In this document: positions 8,025 to 15,937 of the stretch, one piece after another
Layout: each line of letters opens with the position of its first letter
Numbering within the stretch: the stretch's first letter is position 1
Source of the DNA: REEB470 sp032117095
Lineage (GTDB): Bacteria; Bacillota; Bacilli; Paenibacillales; YIM-B00363
Assembly (NCBI GenBank): GCA_032117095.1
Contig: JAULZZ010000136.1
Location: 1-19,026 of the forward strand
DNA length: 19,026 bases
Direction of reading: 5' to 3'
Position numbers and translations under genes: made by a program
The notes under the pieces: generated by a model
Told to the model about the DNA's origin: nothing
What the model saw: only the letters and a program-made list of their open reading frames with translations
The model's database searches: none

Positions 8025-9482
8025 TTGAACACACCACACACCTTTCCACCCGAAGAACAATTGCACGATATGCCATCTCCTTCCCCGACGTTTGAGACGT
8101 GCGGGGTTTCGGGCGTCTGGGTGAAACGTCTTCACGAGATCGGCATCACGTCTCCCGTCGCTGTGCAAAGTAGAACCATCCCGCTGTTGCTCGCAGGAGA
8201 ACACGTGTTAATCCAAGCCCAAACGGGTTCAGGGAAAACACTTGCCTTTCTCCTCCCACTGTTACAAAAAATCGATGCCACTATAGGAATGACACAAGCA
8301 CTCGTTATTGCACCGACAGCAGAACTCGCCATGCAAATCGGACAAGTGACACAGCAACTGCTCAATGGAAGCCAAATCCGTCGTCAAGTCGTGATTGGGG
8401 GGGCATCACTGGCAAGACAAATCGAACAATTGCGTCAAAAACCCCACGTCGTCATCGGGACGCCAGGGCGCATCATCGAACTCGTCATGCATCAAAAATT
8501 ACCGCTCCATGCCCTAAACATGGTCGTGATTGATGAAGTCGACAACACCTTTTCCTTGGGCAGTCATCATGAACTGCTCGCGTTGCTCAAAAAACTGTCG
8601 CGCTCCGTGCAATGGGTTGCCTGTTCAGCGACAATCACAGAAGCGACACAAGCGATCGTACGCCAATTTCAGCCGCACGTTCGTTTCCTAGACCTCCATG
8701 CATGCGACGAACAAGCATTTGCCATCCCCCCTACGATCACCCATACGTATATGCTCGTACAACCACGGGATCGCATCGAGACGATGCGCAAACTATTGCG
8801 TACGTTACAGCCACCTTCTGCCCTCATCTTTGTGCAAGCGGCGAGTGAGATGGCTACGATCGTCGCCAAACTGCGTTACGAAGGACTCGATGTCGGTGCC
8901 GTATATGGCGATCAGCCAAAAGAACAGCGTACCGCTACAATGCGCCAATTTCGTGATCGCAAAATCCCCATACTCGTTGCCACAGACGTGTTAGCACGGG
9001 GACTTGACACGACACACGTCACGCATGTCCTGCACTACGATGCCCCGTTCGAACTCGCCCAATACGTCCATCGGGTCGGACGTACCGGACGCATGGGAAA
9101 AGAAGGCACATCCATCATGCTCATCGCCCCACAGCATCGCTTTGTCGTCGAAAAATGGGCTCACCCCTTGCACGTGACCATGGTCCCCATGACGCTCGAA
9201 CATGGACAGTGGCGTGCAGTTTCCTCGTCTCTTGGCGATACGTCCAAACAAACGCCCCCAAAGATACAAACTCATGTACGAGATATTCCCCGTTCTGCTC
9301 TCTCCGTCACGCCGACATCGCCGATACATCCTGCAAAACCGCCAATTTCATCCCCAAAAAACCGTCACCGTGACCGCAAAAACAAAGGCGCTCCCCGTTG
9401 GCTCAAGGCAAAGTCGTCTGTTCCTTCTCCCGACAACGACAACAAATCCCCTGAAAATCTAGTCGATGGTCCAACACCGTAA
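8025..9482 (+). CDS. DEAD-box-family ATP-dependent RNA helicase (DEVD variant)
   Basis: The product is 485 residues from a TTG at 8025 with AGGGG at 9 nt. Superfamily 2 motifs are in order: a Q motif (ITSPVAVQ, 41-48), motif I AQTGSGKT (65-72), Ia PTAELA (97-102), Ib TPGR (146-149), motif II DEVD (170-173), III SAT (201-203), V ATDVLARGLD (319-328) and VI HRVGRTGR (349-356). Two details depart from the usual: DEVD instead of DEAD, and PTAEL instead of PTREL. Residues about 395-485 form a low-complexity, Pro/Ser/Lys/Arg-rich tail (for example KNRHRDRKNKG) that probably contacts RNA. Likely work is RNA unwinding in ribosome assembly or mRNA decay. Its last 26 codons overlap the convergent fur gene. 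Confidence 0.9.
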   Translation: MNTPHTFPPEEQLHDMPSPSPTFETCGVSGVWVKRLHEIGITSPVAVQSRTIPLLLAGEHVLIQAQTGSGKTLAFLLPLLQKIDATIGMTQALVIAPTAELAMQIGQVTQQLLNGSQIRRQVVIGGASLARQIEQLRQKPHVVIGTPGRIIELVMHQKLPLHALNMVVIDEVDNTFSLGSHHELLALLKKLSRSVQWVACSATITEATQAIVRQFQPHVRFLDLHACDEQAFAIPPTITHTYMLVQPRDRIETMRKLLRTLQPPSALIFVQAASEMATIVAKLRYEGLDVGAVYGDQPKEQRTATMRQFRDRKIPILVATDVLARGLDTTHVTHVLHYDAPFELAQYVHRVGRTGRMGKEGTSIMLIAPQHRFVVEKWAHPLHVTMVPMTLEHGQWRAVSSSLGDTSKQTPPKIQTHVRDIPRSALSVTPTSPIHPAKPPISSPKNRHRDRKNKGAPRWLKAKSSVPSPDNDNKSPENLVDGPTP

Positions 9483-9861
9483 ACTTAAAGTCGCGTTCTA
9501 CTTTTTCTTCTAATGGCCCCAGCCAATCGTCCATAATCTCTTCCATCATCCCACAATGGATACAAATGAGATGATGATGATGGTGACGTTGGCGATCGTT
9601 GCGCAAATCGTAGCGTGCGACCCCATCACCAAAATTGAGTTTCTCCAAAACGTGCAAGTCACTTAACAGTTCTAGCGTCCGGTATACTGTGGCCAGCCCA
9701 ATCTCAGGAACTTTTCCTTTGACACGCATAAATACATCTTCCGCACTCAGATGTTCTGCTTCGTGTTCGATCAACACAAGGACGGTCGCTTCCCGCTGGG
9801 GGGTGAGCTTGTACCCTTGTTTTTGCAATCGTTGTTTAATGTTGTCCAATCGCGTGTCCAC
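9403..9861 (-). CDS. fur: Ferric uptake regulator Fur
   Basis: The product is 152 residues from a GTG at 9861, with GGAGGGGAG at 5-6 nt. The sequence tracks Bacillus Fur closely: GYKLTPQREATVLVLIEHE, HLSAEDVF, PEIGLATVYRTLELLSDLHV, NFGDGVARYDLR and the His-rich metal site RHHHHHLIC. Two CxxC pairs (Cys100/Cys103 and Cys140/Cys143) would hold a structural zinc. Fur with Fe2+ represses iron-uptake genes. PerR and Zur are the alternatives, but the winged-helix and NFGDGVSRYDLR-like block point to Fur. The 3' end, including the second CxxC pair, overlaps the helicase gene on the other strand. No classic Fur box is visible upstream. Confidence 0.9.
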   Translation of the reverse strand: MDTRLDNIKQRLQKQGYKLTPQREATVLVLIEHEAEHLSAEDVFMRVKGKVPEIGLATVYRTLELLSDLHVLEKLNFGDGVARYDLRNDRQRHHHHHLICIHCGMMEEIMDDWLGPLEEKVERDFKFTVLDHRLDFQGICCRCREKEQTTLP

Positions 9862-9882
9862 GGTTTCTCCCCTCCCCCCGCT

Positions 9883-9920
9883 CCTCGACGATCACTTGTC
9901 GAGGAAACGCCATTTCCTCG
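9883..9920 (-). promoter_or_regulatory. Overlapping alternative hairpins in the fur leader
   Basis: On the minus strand CGAGGAAA-TGGCG-TTTCCTCG (9920-9900) and CCTCGAC-AAGTGATC-GTCGAGG (9904-9883) are both perfect stems, but they share the CCTCG segment, so only one can form at a time. The second stem ends about 20 nt before the GTG start of fur, just before its purine-rich ribosome site. A regulatory role is inference. Confidence 0.45.
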
Positions 9921-10045
9921 TTCTTTGCTTGTCCACTTTTCTTGGCAAAATTCTATGTTTTCCCGATGTACCACCCGTTATACGAATCAAGATTTCAATC
10001 CATCCCCCCTATCGTGTTTCAATATGTGATTCGTATTAATACTAA

Positions 10046-10147
10046 TACTAAACACGGATTGAATACAAGAATCCTATTGTTAAAAAGCACAATGATTTCT
10101 TGTAAAATGGGACCCTTGGTATGAATGTTTTTAATCAGTGTTTCGCA
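10046..10147 (-). repeat. Dispersed ~102-bp palindromic element, copy A (inverted relative to the others)
   Basis: Read on the minus strand it begins GCGAAACAC and ends GTGTTTAGTA. In between it carries TTAAAAAC, ATACCAAGGG, CCCATTTTAC, GTGCTTTTTAA and AGGATTCTTGTATTCAATCC, all shared with the copies at 12212, 13718 and (partly) 15938. The last three codons and the stop of spoIIM (GCG AAA CAC TGA) lie inside it. It also lies between fur and spoIIM. Confidence 0.9.
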
Positions 10148-10773
10148 TAAGACCCGATCCCAGACACCACCATGTTTGCCCAACGGATCAAATGGGGCGA
10201 GGCATACACTTCCACCGCAACCGCCATCATCGCACACGCCACATAGCCAAGCTGTTGCCACGCCCACGTCGTCCACAACGCCCGTTTTCCCAATACCCAC
10301 CGTCGTCGCAACAGCCGCATGCTCAATGACAAAGCAGATACACTACACAGCAGCACGGCAGGGAGCAAAAAAAGATGCTGGGGCAACACGGCGATGAGTG
10401 CCACGACCATCCCTTGCCACGACCATTGTGCAACCAAAAAACCTACCGTAAAACCAACAAACATGCCTTTTAGGAAGTCTAACAAACAAATAATCGGTGC
10501 ACCAACGACAGAGATCCCCAGTAAGGCGATCAGCCCGATCCATTTGAGGTGACTCCATACGAGTGTCCACACCTCTACCGTATGGTCTGGCAGTGGCTTA
10601 CCAGTGGCATACATTTGCCAATACGGTTGTAAAAGATGCACGATTTCTTGTTTTTGTGTCGTCGATAGCGCATTCACCCACATCGCCCCAAAAGCGACAC
10701 CCGTCAAAAAGAGTACGATGACAAACACAGTAATTGCAAATGTTTTTTGCTGATCCATGGCGTGATGTTCCAT
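10135..10773 (-). CDS. spoIIM: Stage II sporulation protein M
   Basis: The product is 212 residues from the ATG at 10773, which has GGGGAGG 10 nt upstream; Bacillus SpoIIM is about 214. About five membrane helices are visible (roughly 12-33, 77-97, 100-115, 117-146 and 170-190). SpoIIM is the membrane scaffold of the SpoIID-SpoIIM-SpoIIP complex that remodels septal peptidoglycan during forespore engulfment. Features of the family include an early AFGAMWVNAL-like segment after helix 1, LLDFLKGMFVGFTVGFL and PQHLFLLPAVLL. The last residues (AKH) and the stop are encoded by repeat element copy A, so the native C-terminus may have been altered. An M20 peptidase gene lies upstream, separated by a terminator. 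Confidence 0.9.
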   Translation of the reverse strand: MEHHAMDQQKTFAITVFVIVLFLTGVAFGAMWVNALSTTQKQEIVHLLQPYWQMYATGKPLPDHTVEVWTLVWSHLKWIGLIALLGISVVGAPIICLLDFLKGMFVGFTVGFLVAQWSWQGMVVALIAVLPQHLFLLPAVLLCSVSALSLSMRLLRRRWVLGKRALWTTWAWQQLGYVACAMMAVAVEVYASPHLIRWANMVVSGIGSYAKH

Positions 10774-10950
10774 TGTGTACGTGCCTCCCCATCCGTATGC
10801 CTTTGAGCATCGTATGTCAAAATAGAGGCATCTAGTACACCATGCGATCGTCCGACACACACCATGGAAAAGTATCCCAACTCAAAATAAACGCCTGCAC
10901 CATGCAACGTTTTCGGATGAACTCCTACAATTTTATATTTTATATATGAA

Positions 10951-11001
10951 AATGAAACAAAAATACACGGTTTCCGATGCCCCATGAATCGATGCAACCG
11001 T
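10951..11001 (-). terminator. Intrinsic terminator of the M20 peptidase gene
   Basis: The minus strand reads ACGGTT (11001-10996) ... AACCGT (10972-10967) with an inner CGAT/ATCG pairing, followed by TATTTTTGTTT. It lies 15 nt past the peptidase stop and before spoIIM. Confidence 0.7.
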
Positions 11002-11015
11002 CTTGCGGCTTCCCC

Positions 11016-12152
11016 CTATGCGAGTTCAGTGTACGTATTGGCCACTTGGACGATCGCCAACACCGCTCGCGTCGTATCGACGAGGTCGTCAATGCGGATG
11101 TGTTCTTGCGTCGTATGAATCGCTTCGTACCCAATGCTCAGATTCGCTGTCGGAATGCCATATGCATTGAATACGTTCGCATCACTGCCCCCGCCAGAAA
11201 TAAACGTATCACACGGGATGCCCATCGTTTCAAACGCGCGTTTGGCAACTTGCACGACACGATCGTGCTCGGTCAAAGCATATGCCGTGTACAACAGGTG
11301 ATCGGAAAATTCAATGCGTGCGCCATGTGCAGTGGCAACCGTCTCAAAGGCGTGTTGCATTTGCTGTACTTGTGCTGTCAATTTCTCATGTTCGTGACTA
11401 CGCGCTTCTGCAAATAACTCTACCCGATCCGCCACGATGTTCGTAGGTCCTCCCCCTTGAATGCGCCCAATGTTGGCAGTCGTTTGGGCATCGATCCGCC
11501 CAAGAGGCATCGCTACGATCGCTTTGGCCGCCACCGTAATCGCACTCACACCCGCTTCGGGATGCACGCCCGCATGTGATGCTTTGCCATGGACAACGAC
11601 GTGTATTTTGCTTTGACTCGGTCCCCCAATGCATACCATCCCCACACGACCATCCGAATCTAGCGCATACCCGTATCGTGCCTTTACCTTCGACGCATCG
11701 AGTGCGCGTGCCCCGATCAACCCACTCTCCTCGCCGATAGTAATCACAAACTCTATGTGTCCATGGGGGATGTTTTTCTCATGCATCGTGGAGATCGCTT
11801 CGAGCAAACAAGCGATCCCTGCTTTATCATCGCTCCCCAAAATTGTGGTTCCATCCGAATAAATCGTTTCCTGCACAATGCGCGGTTGGATGGATTTCCC
11901 AGGCATCACGGTATCCATATGACACGTAAAAAATATCGGGACAACTGCTTCTAATCCCGCCGTCGCTTGCCATGTCACGATGAGATTTCCCGCTCCATGC
12001 CCCGTCTGACCTGCTGTATCGTCCTCGTATACATCCAGCCCCAGTTGCCCAAAACGCTGGGTCAAATCATCGGCAATACAACGTTCGTGTTTGGACTCGC
12101 TGTCAATTTGTACGAGTTGCATAAACGTGTCGACGAGTCTTTGTCGTTGCAC
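11016..12152 (-). CDS. M20-family metallopeptidase, PepT-like (tripeptide-type aminopeptidase)
   Basis: The product is 378 residues if it starts at the GTG at 12152; the adjacent TTG at 12155 is an equally possible start, and AGGAGGGG lies just upstream. The ATG at 12191 precedes that ribosome site and is unlikely. Two-zinc peptidase marks are present: His78 and Asp80 in FTCHMDTVMPG, the bridging Asp108 in GSDDKAG, the catalytic Glu pair 141/142 in GEESGL, DSDGRVG, a dimerisation/lid domain with KASHAGVHPEAGVSA, GGGPTNIVAD, and the C-terminal IHTTQEHI histidine. It most resembles the YqjE/PepT-like branch, cytoplasmic enzymes that trim short peptides. It follows bkdB with repeat element copy B in the gap and ends at its own terminator. 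Confidence 0.9.
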   Translation of the reverse strand: MQRQRLVDTFMQLVQIDSESKHERCIADDLTQRFGQLGLDVYEDDTAGQTGHGAGNLIVTWQATAGLEAVVPIFFTCHMDTVMPGKSIQPRIVQETIYSDGTTILGSDDKAGIACLLEAISTMHEKNIPHGHIEFVITIGEESGLIGARALDASKVKARYGYALDSDGRVGMVCIGGPSQSKIHVVVHGKASHAGVHPEAGVSAITVAAKAIVAMPLGRIDAQTTANIGRIQGGGPTNIVADRVELFAEARSHEHEKLTAQVQQMQHAFETVATAHGARIEFSDHLLYTAYALTEHDRVVQVAKRAFETMGIPCDTFISGGGSDANVFNAYGIPTANLSIGYEAIHTTQEHIRIDDLVDTTRAVLAIVQVANTYTELA

Positions 12153-12211
12153 CAAAGTGCTTCCCCTCCTCTCATATTCCCAAAAATTCACCTGACTGTT
12201 TGTACGTTTTC

Positions 12212-12316
12212 ATACTAAACACTGTTTAAAAACGTCCGTACCAAGGGCCCCATTTCACAATAAATCACTGCGCTTTTTAATCAATAGGATTCCTGTATTC
12301 AATCCGTGTTTAGTAT
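12212..12316 (+). repeat. Dispersed ~102-bp palindromic element, copy B
   Basis: Ends are ATACTAAACAC and GTGTTTAGTAT, a perfect 11-bp inverted pair. Inside are TTTAAAAACG, GTACCAAGGGCCCC, ATTTcacaatAAAT, CGCTTTTTAA and the hairpin GGATTcctgtattcAATCC. It fills most of the gap between the bkdB stop (12333) and the peptidase start (12152). Confidence 0.92.
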
Positions 12317-12332
12317 CAGTAAGAGATTCGCC

Positions 12333-13670
12333 TCAATATACGTTCGTCGTCTCTTGGTAGGCTTCCAAATTTTCTTTTACACGTTGCAAAAACCGCCCAC
12401 AAATGACCCCATCTAAAATACGGTGGTCGAGTGACAAACAAATGTTGACCATCGAACGCACAGCAATCATATCTTGAATGACCACGGGGCGTTTGACAAT
12501 CGATTCAAACGTCACGATCGCCGCTTGCGGGTAGTTAATAATCGGTTGGGAAACGATAGAACCAAATGAACCCGTGTTGTTGACGGTAAACGTTCCCCCA
12601 GATAAATCATCCAGCGTCAGCTTTCCTGTGCGTGTTTTCCGCGCCAATTCGTCGATTTCCTTGGCAATCCCCGCAATGTTTTTGCGATCGGCTTGCTTGA
12701 TCACCGGCGTGGCCACACTGTCTTCTGTCCCTACCGCCAATGATAAGTTAATGTCTCGTTTCACAATAATTTTATCTACCGCCCATACCGCATTCATGAT
12801 CGGATAGTCCTTGATCGCACTGACGACTGCCTTGATCATAAACGCCAAGTACGTCAAATTTATGCCTTCGCGACGAAAAAATTCGTCTTTTAGTCTGTTG
12901 CGTAGCGCTACCAAATGCGTCACATCGACTTCAATCATCGTCCATGCGTGGGGGATTTCAGACACACTCTGGCGCATGCGACTCGCAATCATGTTTCGAA
13001 TCGGGGTTACATCAATAAAATACTCGTTCTTCCCACTGCTTTCTACTTCAATTTTAGGAATGCGCGGTTCTTGTGACAGATGAATGCCTGTCGTCCGTAC
13101 GGTCGGGTCCGTCAAGCTGCGTGCTGTTGGCGGTGTCGCCTCGTCTTGTGACCCATACTGGGAAATGAATGCCAAAACATCCTTTTTCGTAATGCGTCCG
13201 TCAAGCCCCGACCCCGTGAGACGTTTGTCGTCTAAGCGAATGTGGTGTTTCATCGCCAAATGCAACACCGCCGGAGAATACCGCAAATGCGCATGAGGTT
13301 CTGTCTCCACCTGCCCGCGGTCGTCTGCATCGCTCTTGGGAGGCTCTGCTTCTGCGAGGGAGCTATCGGGCACGGGCTCCGAAAGTCCTTCGGGAATGAG
13401 TCGACACAACGGTTGCCCCACAGCGGCTTCTTCTCCGGCTGCCACGCACAAGGCGGATACGACACCTGCGAAGGGAGAAGGCATATCTGTCGTTACTTTT
13501 TCGGTAATGAGCTCACACAAAATATCGTATTGGGCCACCCGATCACCGGGTTGTACATGCCATCGACTCACGGTCGCTGCGACTAAACTTTCGGCAAGAT
13601 GGGGCACTGGAACAATCGTTTCGCGCACAATAGGGTTTTGAGAAGCAACATCATGTCCCGCCGTATTCAT
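12333..13670 (-). CDS. bkdB: Branched-chain 2-oxoacid dehydrogenase E2 (dihydrolipoamide acyltransferase)
   Basis: The product is 445 residues from the ATG at 13670, with AAAGGAAG at 8 nt. Domains in order: one lipoyl domain (about 18-92) with the lipoyl lysine Lys58 in ELITEKVTTDMPSP, a Ser/Glu/Pro-rich linker, a peripheral subunit-binding domain (about 147-187, RYSPAVLHLAMKHHIRLDD to GRITKKDVLAFI), and the acyltransferase domain ending in DHRILDG with catalytic His416 and Asp420. E2 forms the core of the complex and passes the branched acyl group to CoA. Pyruvate-dehydrogenase E2 is the alternative; the BkdAA-like E1 and the LpdV-like E3 next door favour the branched-chain complex. Confidence 0.92.
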   Translation of the reverse strand: MNTAGHDVASQNPIVRETIVPVPHLAESLVAATVSRWHVQPGDRVAQYDILCELITEKVTTDMPSPFAGVVSALCVAAGEEAAVGQPLCRLIPEGLSEPVPDSSLAEAEPPKSDADDRGQVETEPHAHLRYSPAVLHLAMKHHIRLDDKRLTGSGLDGRITKKDVLAFISQYGSQDEATPPTARSLTDPTVRTTGIHLSQEPRIPKIEVESSGKNEYFIDVTPIRNMIASRMRQSVSEIPHAWTMIEVDVTHLVALRNRLKDEFFRREGINLTYLAFMIKAVVSAIKDYPIMNAVWAVDKIIVKRDINLSLAVGTEDSVATPVIKQADRKNIAGIAKEIDELARKTRTGKLTLDDLSGGTFTVNNTGSFGSIVSQPIINYPQAAIVTFESIVKRPVVIQDMIAVRSMVNICLSLDHRILDGVICGRFLQRVKENLEAYQETTNVY

Positions 13671-13717
13671 CGCATTTTCTTCCTTTCGACTCACTGGTTC
13701 GTACGAATCACATCTCG

Positions 13718-13820
13718 TACTAAACACGAATTAAAAACGTCCATACCAAGAACCCCATTTCACAAGAAATCACTGTGCTTTTTAACCAATAGGATTCCTG
13801 TATTCAATCCGTGTTTAGTA
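13718..13820 (+). repeat. Dispersed ~102-bp palindromic element, copy C
   Basis: Ends are TACTAAACACG and CGTGTTTAGTA. The interior includes TTAAAAACG, ATACCAAG, the hairpin ATTTCacaaGAAAT, GTGCTTTTTAA and GGATTcctgtattcAATCC. It lies in the 217-bp gap between bkdAB (stop 13888) and bkdB (start 13670), so it should be transcribed within the bkd mRNA. The flanks carry TACGAAT on the left and its complement ATTCGTA on the right, hinting that the inverted ends were longer. Confidence 0.92.
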
Positions 13821-13887
13821 TTCGTATTGAAAACATATATGCATACAGATGACCTATTGAAAGCGTGCATCGTATCCATTATGCCTG

Positions 13888-14862
13888 TTATGCCTGTGCG
13901 AGTTGACGAATCGCCTCGGCGACTTGCTGTTCGGTAATTAAAAACGCTTTTTCAATCGTCGGACTCATGGCAATGGCGTGTACATCTGGACCGCACAACC
14001 GTGCAATGGGCGCATCAAGCTCGTACAATAGTGTTTCTGCGATAAACGCCGCAATCTCTGCCCCAATGCCACCTGTCTTATGGTCCTCGTGCACGATAAG
14101 TACTTTCCCCGTGTGCGCAACGGCTTCTAAGATCGCCGTACGATCCAACGGTTGCAACGTCCGCAAATCCAAAATGTGCGTTTGGATTTTCTCGGTCGTC
14201 GCCAATGCCTCCGCCGCACGGAGTGCCAAATGTACCGTCATGCCATACGTAATGACCGTCACGTCCGTGCCATGACGCACGACGTTCGCTTGCCCGATGT
14301 CCACGACGCAACCGTCAGCAGGCACGTCTCCTGAAATAGACAAATAACATTTTTTGTGCTCAAAAAACAACACCGGATCGGGGTCACGAATCGCAGCGAT
14401 CAATAGCCCGTATGCATCGTACGGTGTCGCAGGGGCAACAATTTTTAAGCCGGGTACGCCGAAAAACACAGATTCTGGACATTGGGAATGATACAACGCC
14501 CCGCCCCCCGTAGCCCCATACGGCACACGAATGACCAGTGGCGCATGCCAGTCGTTGTTGGAACGGTATCGTATTTTGGCGGCCTCAGAAATGATCTGAT
14601 TCGTGGCTGGGAAAATGAAATCTGCAAATTGAATTTCTGCGATGGGACGCATGCCATGCATCGCCGCCCCGATCGCCACGCCGACGATCGCCGATTCTGC
14701 CAACGGGGTGTCGAGCACACGCGCCGCCCCAAAACGATCGCGCAACCCAATCGTCGTATTGAGGACTCCCCCTTTGCCCACATCTTCTCCTAAGACAAAC
14801 ACCCGCGCATCGCGTCCCATTTCGTCATGCATCGCTTGGCGAATCGCCTCGATATATTTCAT
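13888..14862 (-). CDS. bkdAB: Branched-chain 2-oxoacid dehydrogenase E1 beta subunit
   Basis: The product is 324 residues, the normal length. Family marks: LGEDVGKGGV near the N-terminus, DTPLAESAIVGVAIGAAM, AEIQFADFIFPATNQIISEA, RVPYGATGGGALYHSQ, GLKIVAPATPYDAYGLL, FFEHKKCY, and the C-terminal domain with DLRTLQPLD and VLIVHEDHKTGGIGAEIAA. With E1 alpha it forms the heterotetramer that decarboxylates branched 2-oxo acids using thiamine diphosphate. Its ATG overlaps the bkdAA stop in ATGA, so translation is probably coupled and the two subunits are made in equal amounts. AAAGGAAG lies upstream inside bkdAA. Confidence 0.94.
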   Translation of the reverse strand: MKYIEAIRQAMHDEMGRDARVFVLGEDVGKGGVLNTTIGLRDRFGAARVLDTPLAESAIVGVAIGAAMHGMRPIAEIQFADFIFPATNQIISEAAKIRYRSNNDWHAPLVIRVPYGATGGGALYHSQCPESVFFGVPGLKIVAPATPYDAYGLLIAAIRDPDPVLFFEHKKCYLSISGDVPADGCVVDIGQANVVRHGTDVTVITYGMTVHLALRAAEALATTEKIQTHILDLRTLQPLDRTAILEAVAHTGKVLIVHEDHKTGGIGAEIAAFIAETLLYELDAPIARLCGPDVHAIAMSPTIEKAFLITEQQVAEAIRQLAQA

Positions 14863-15905
14863 GGTAAACTTCCTTTCCCCGGCATAACCCGTGTCGCCTC
14901 GTCACCATAAATGTGATGCATCATCGTAGCGGGATGGGGATAGGGGGCGGCATCTGCTTCCTCGATCGCTTGACGCAACTGTTCATCCAGCATGCCCATC
15001 CATTGCAGTTGTTGTTCCTCCGTGCGTAGTCCCTGCTGCATCACATAGTGAAGCATGTGCACGACGCCATCGGCCGCACGATGTGCATCGATTTCTGCTT
15101 GCGTACGATACAATAAATCGTTGTCTGCGGTTGAATGCGGTTGAAGCCGATACATCATCGCCTCAATGAGCGTGGGCCCTTCTCCCGCTACCGCACGCGC
15201 CCGTGCTTGTCGTACCGCCTCGTATACGGCAAACGGGTCGTTGCCATCCACACGCACGCCGGCAAAGCCATATCCTTGTGCGCGATCGACGATACGTCCA
15301 GCAATTTGTAACTTCTCTGGTACAGAAATCGCATACCTGTTGTTTTCGCAAAATAAAATGACAGGCAACCGGTGTACTCCTGCAAAATTACACCCTTCGT
15401 GAAAGTCCCCTTGGTTGCTGGAGCCTTCCCCAAAAGACACAAACGAAACCGCACTTTCCCCGCGCAATTTCGCAGCATACGCAGCACCAACGGCATGGGG
15501 AATTTGCGTAGCAACCGGACTCGACCCCGTAAAAACACGCAAGCGTTTGCAACCGAAATGGCCGACCATTTGTCTCCCACCACTGTTGGGGTCGTCCGCT
15601 TTGAGAAACAACGCTAGCATCAACTCCCGCAACGTCATGCCGATGGAAAGCAACAAGGCATAATCCCGATAATACGGGAAAAACAAATCTGTTTGGGGGT
15701 CGAGTGCCGTGGCCGCCGCGACTTGTGCGACTTCATGACCGATTCCCGATACATGAAAGGCGACTTTGCCCGCACGTTGTAACACATGCGCACGTTCATC
15801 GTATTTTCGTGCCGTGGCCATTTCTTCGTACATGCGCACACACTGTGCATCGGTCAACCCCACCGCCCGATGGGGAGCGAGTAAAACGTCCTCGTGTAAA
15901 CTCAT
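14859..15905 (-). CDS. bkdAA: Branched-chain 2-oxoacid dehydrogenase E1 alpha subunit
   Basis: The product is 348 residues from an ATG with a strong GGAGG site. It closely resembles Bacillus BkdAA rather than PdhA: FPYYRDYALLL, KADDPNSGGRQMVGHFG, FTGSSPVATQIPHAVG and the thiamine diphosphate segment from GEGSSNQGDFHEG to CENNRYAISVPEK. The C-terminal part has the regulatory-loop-like YRLQPHSTADND. The enzyme uses 2-oxoisovalerate and related acids from Val, Leu and Ile. The product acyl-CoAs prime branched fatty-acid synthesis. It is the second gene of the cluster, 118 bp after lpdV with repeat copy D in between. Confidence 0.94.
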   Translation of the reverse strand: MSLHEDVLLAPHRAVGLTDAQCVRMYEEMATARKYDERAHVLQRAGKVAFHVSGIGHEVAQVAAATALDPQTDLFFPYYRDYALLLSIGMTLRELMLALFLKADDPNSGGRQMVGHFGCKRLRVFTGSSPVATQIPHAVGAAYAAKLRGESAVSFVSFGEGSSNQGDFHEGCNFAGVHRLPVILFCENNRYAISVPEKLQIAGRIVDRAQGYGFAGVRVDGNDPFAVYEAVRQARARAVAGEGPTLIEAMMYRLQPHSTADNDLLYRTQAEIDAHRAADGVVHMLHYVMQQGLRTEEQQLQWMGMLDEQLRQAIEEADAAPYPHPATMMHHIYGDEATRVMPGKGSLP

Positions 15906-15937
15906 GGCCGCCTCCTTCTTAGGCTATTGACGTGTTG

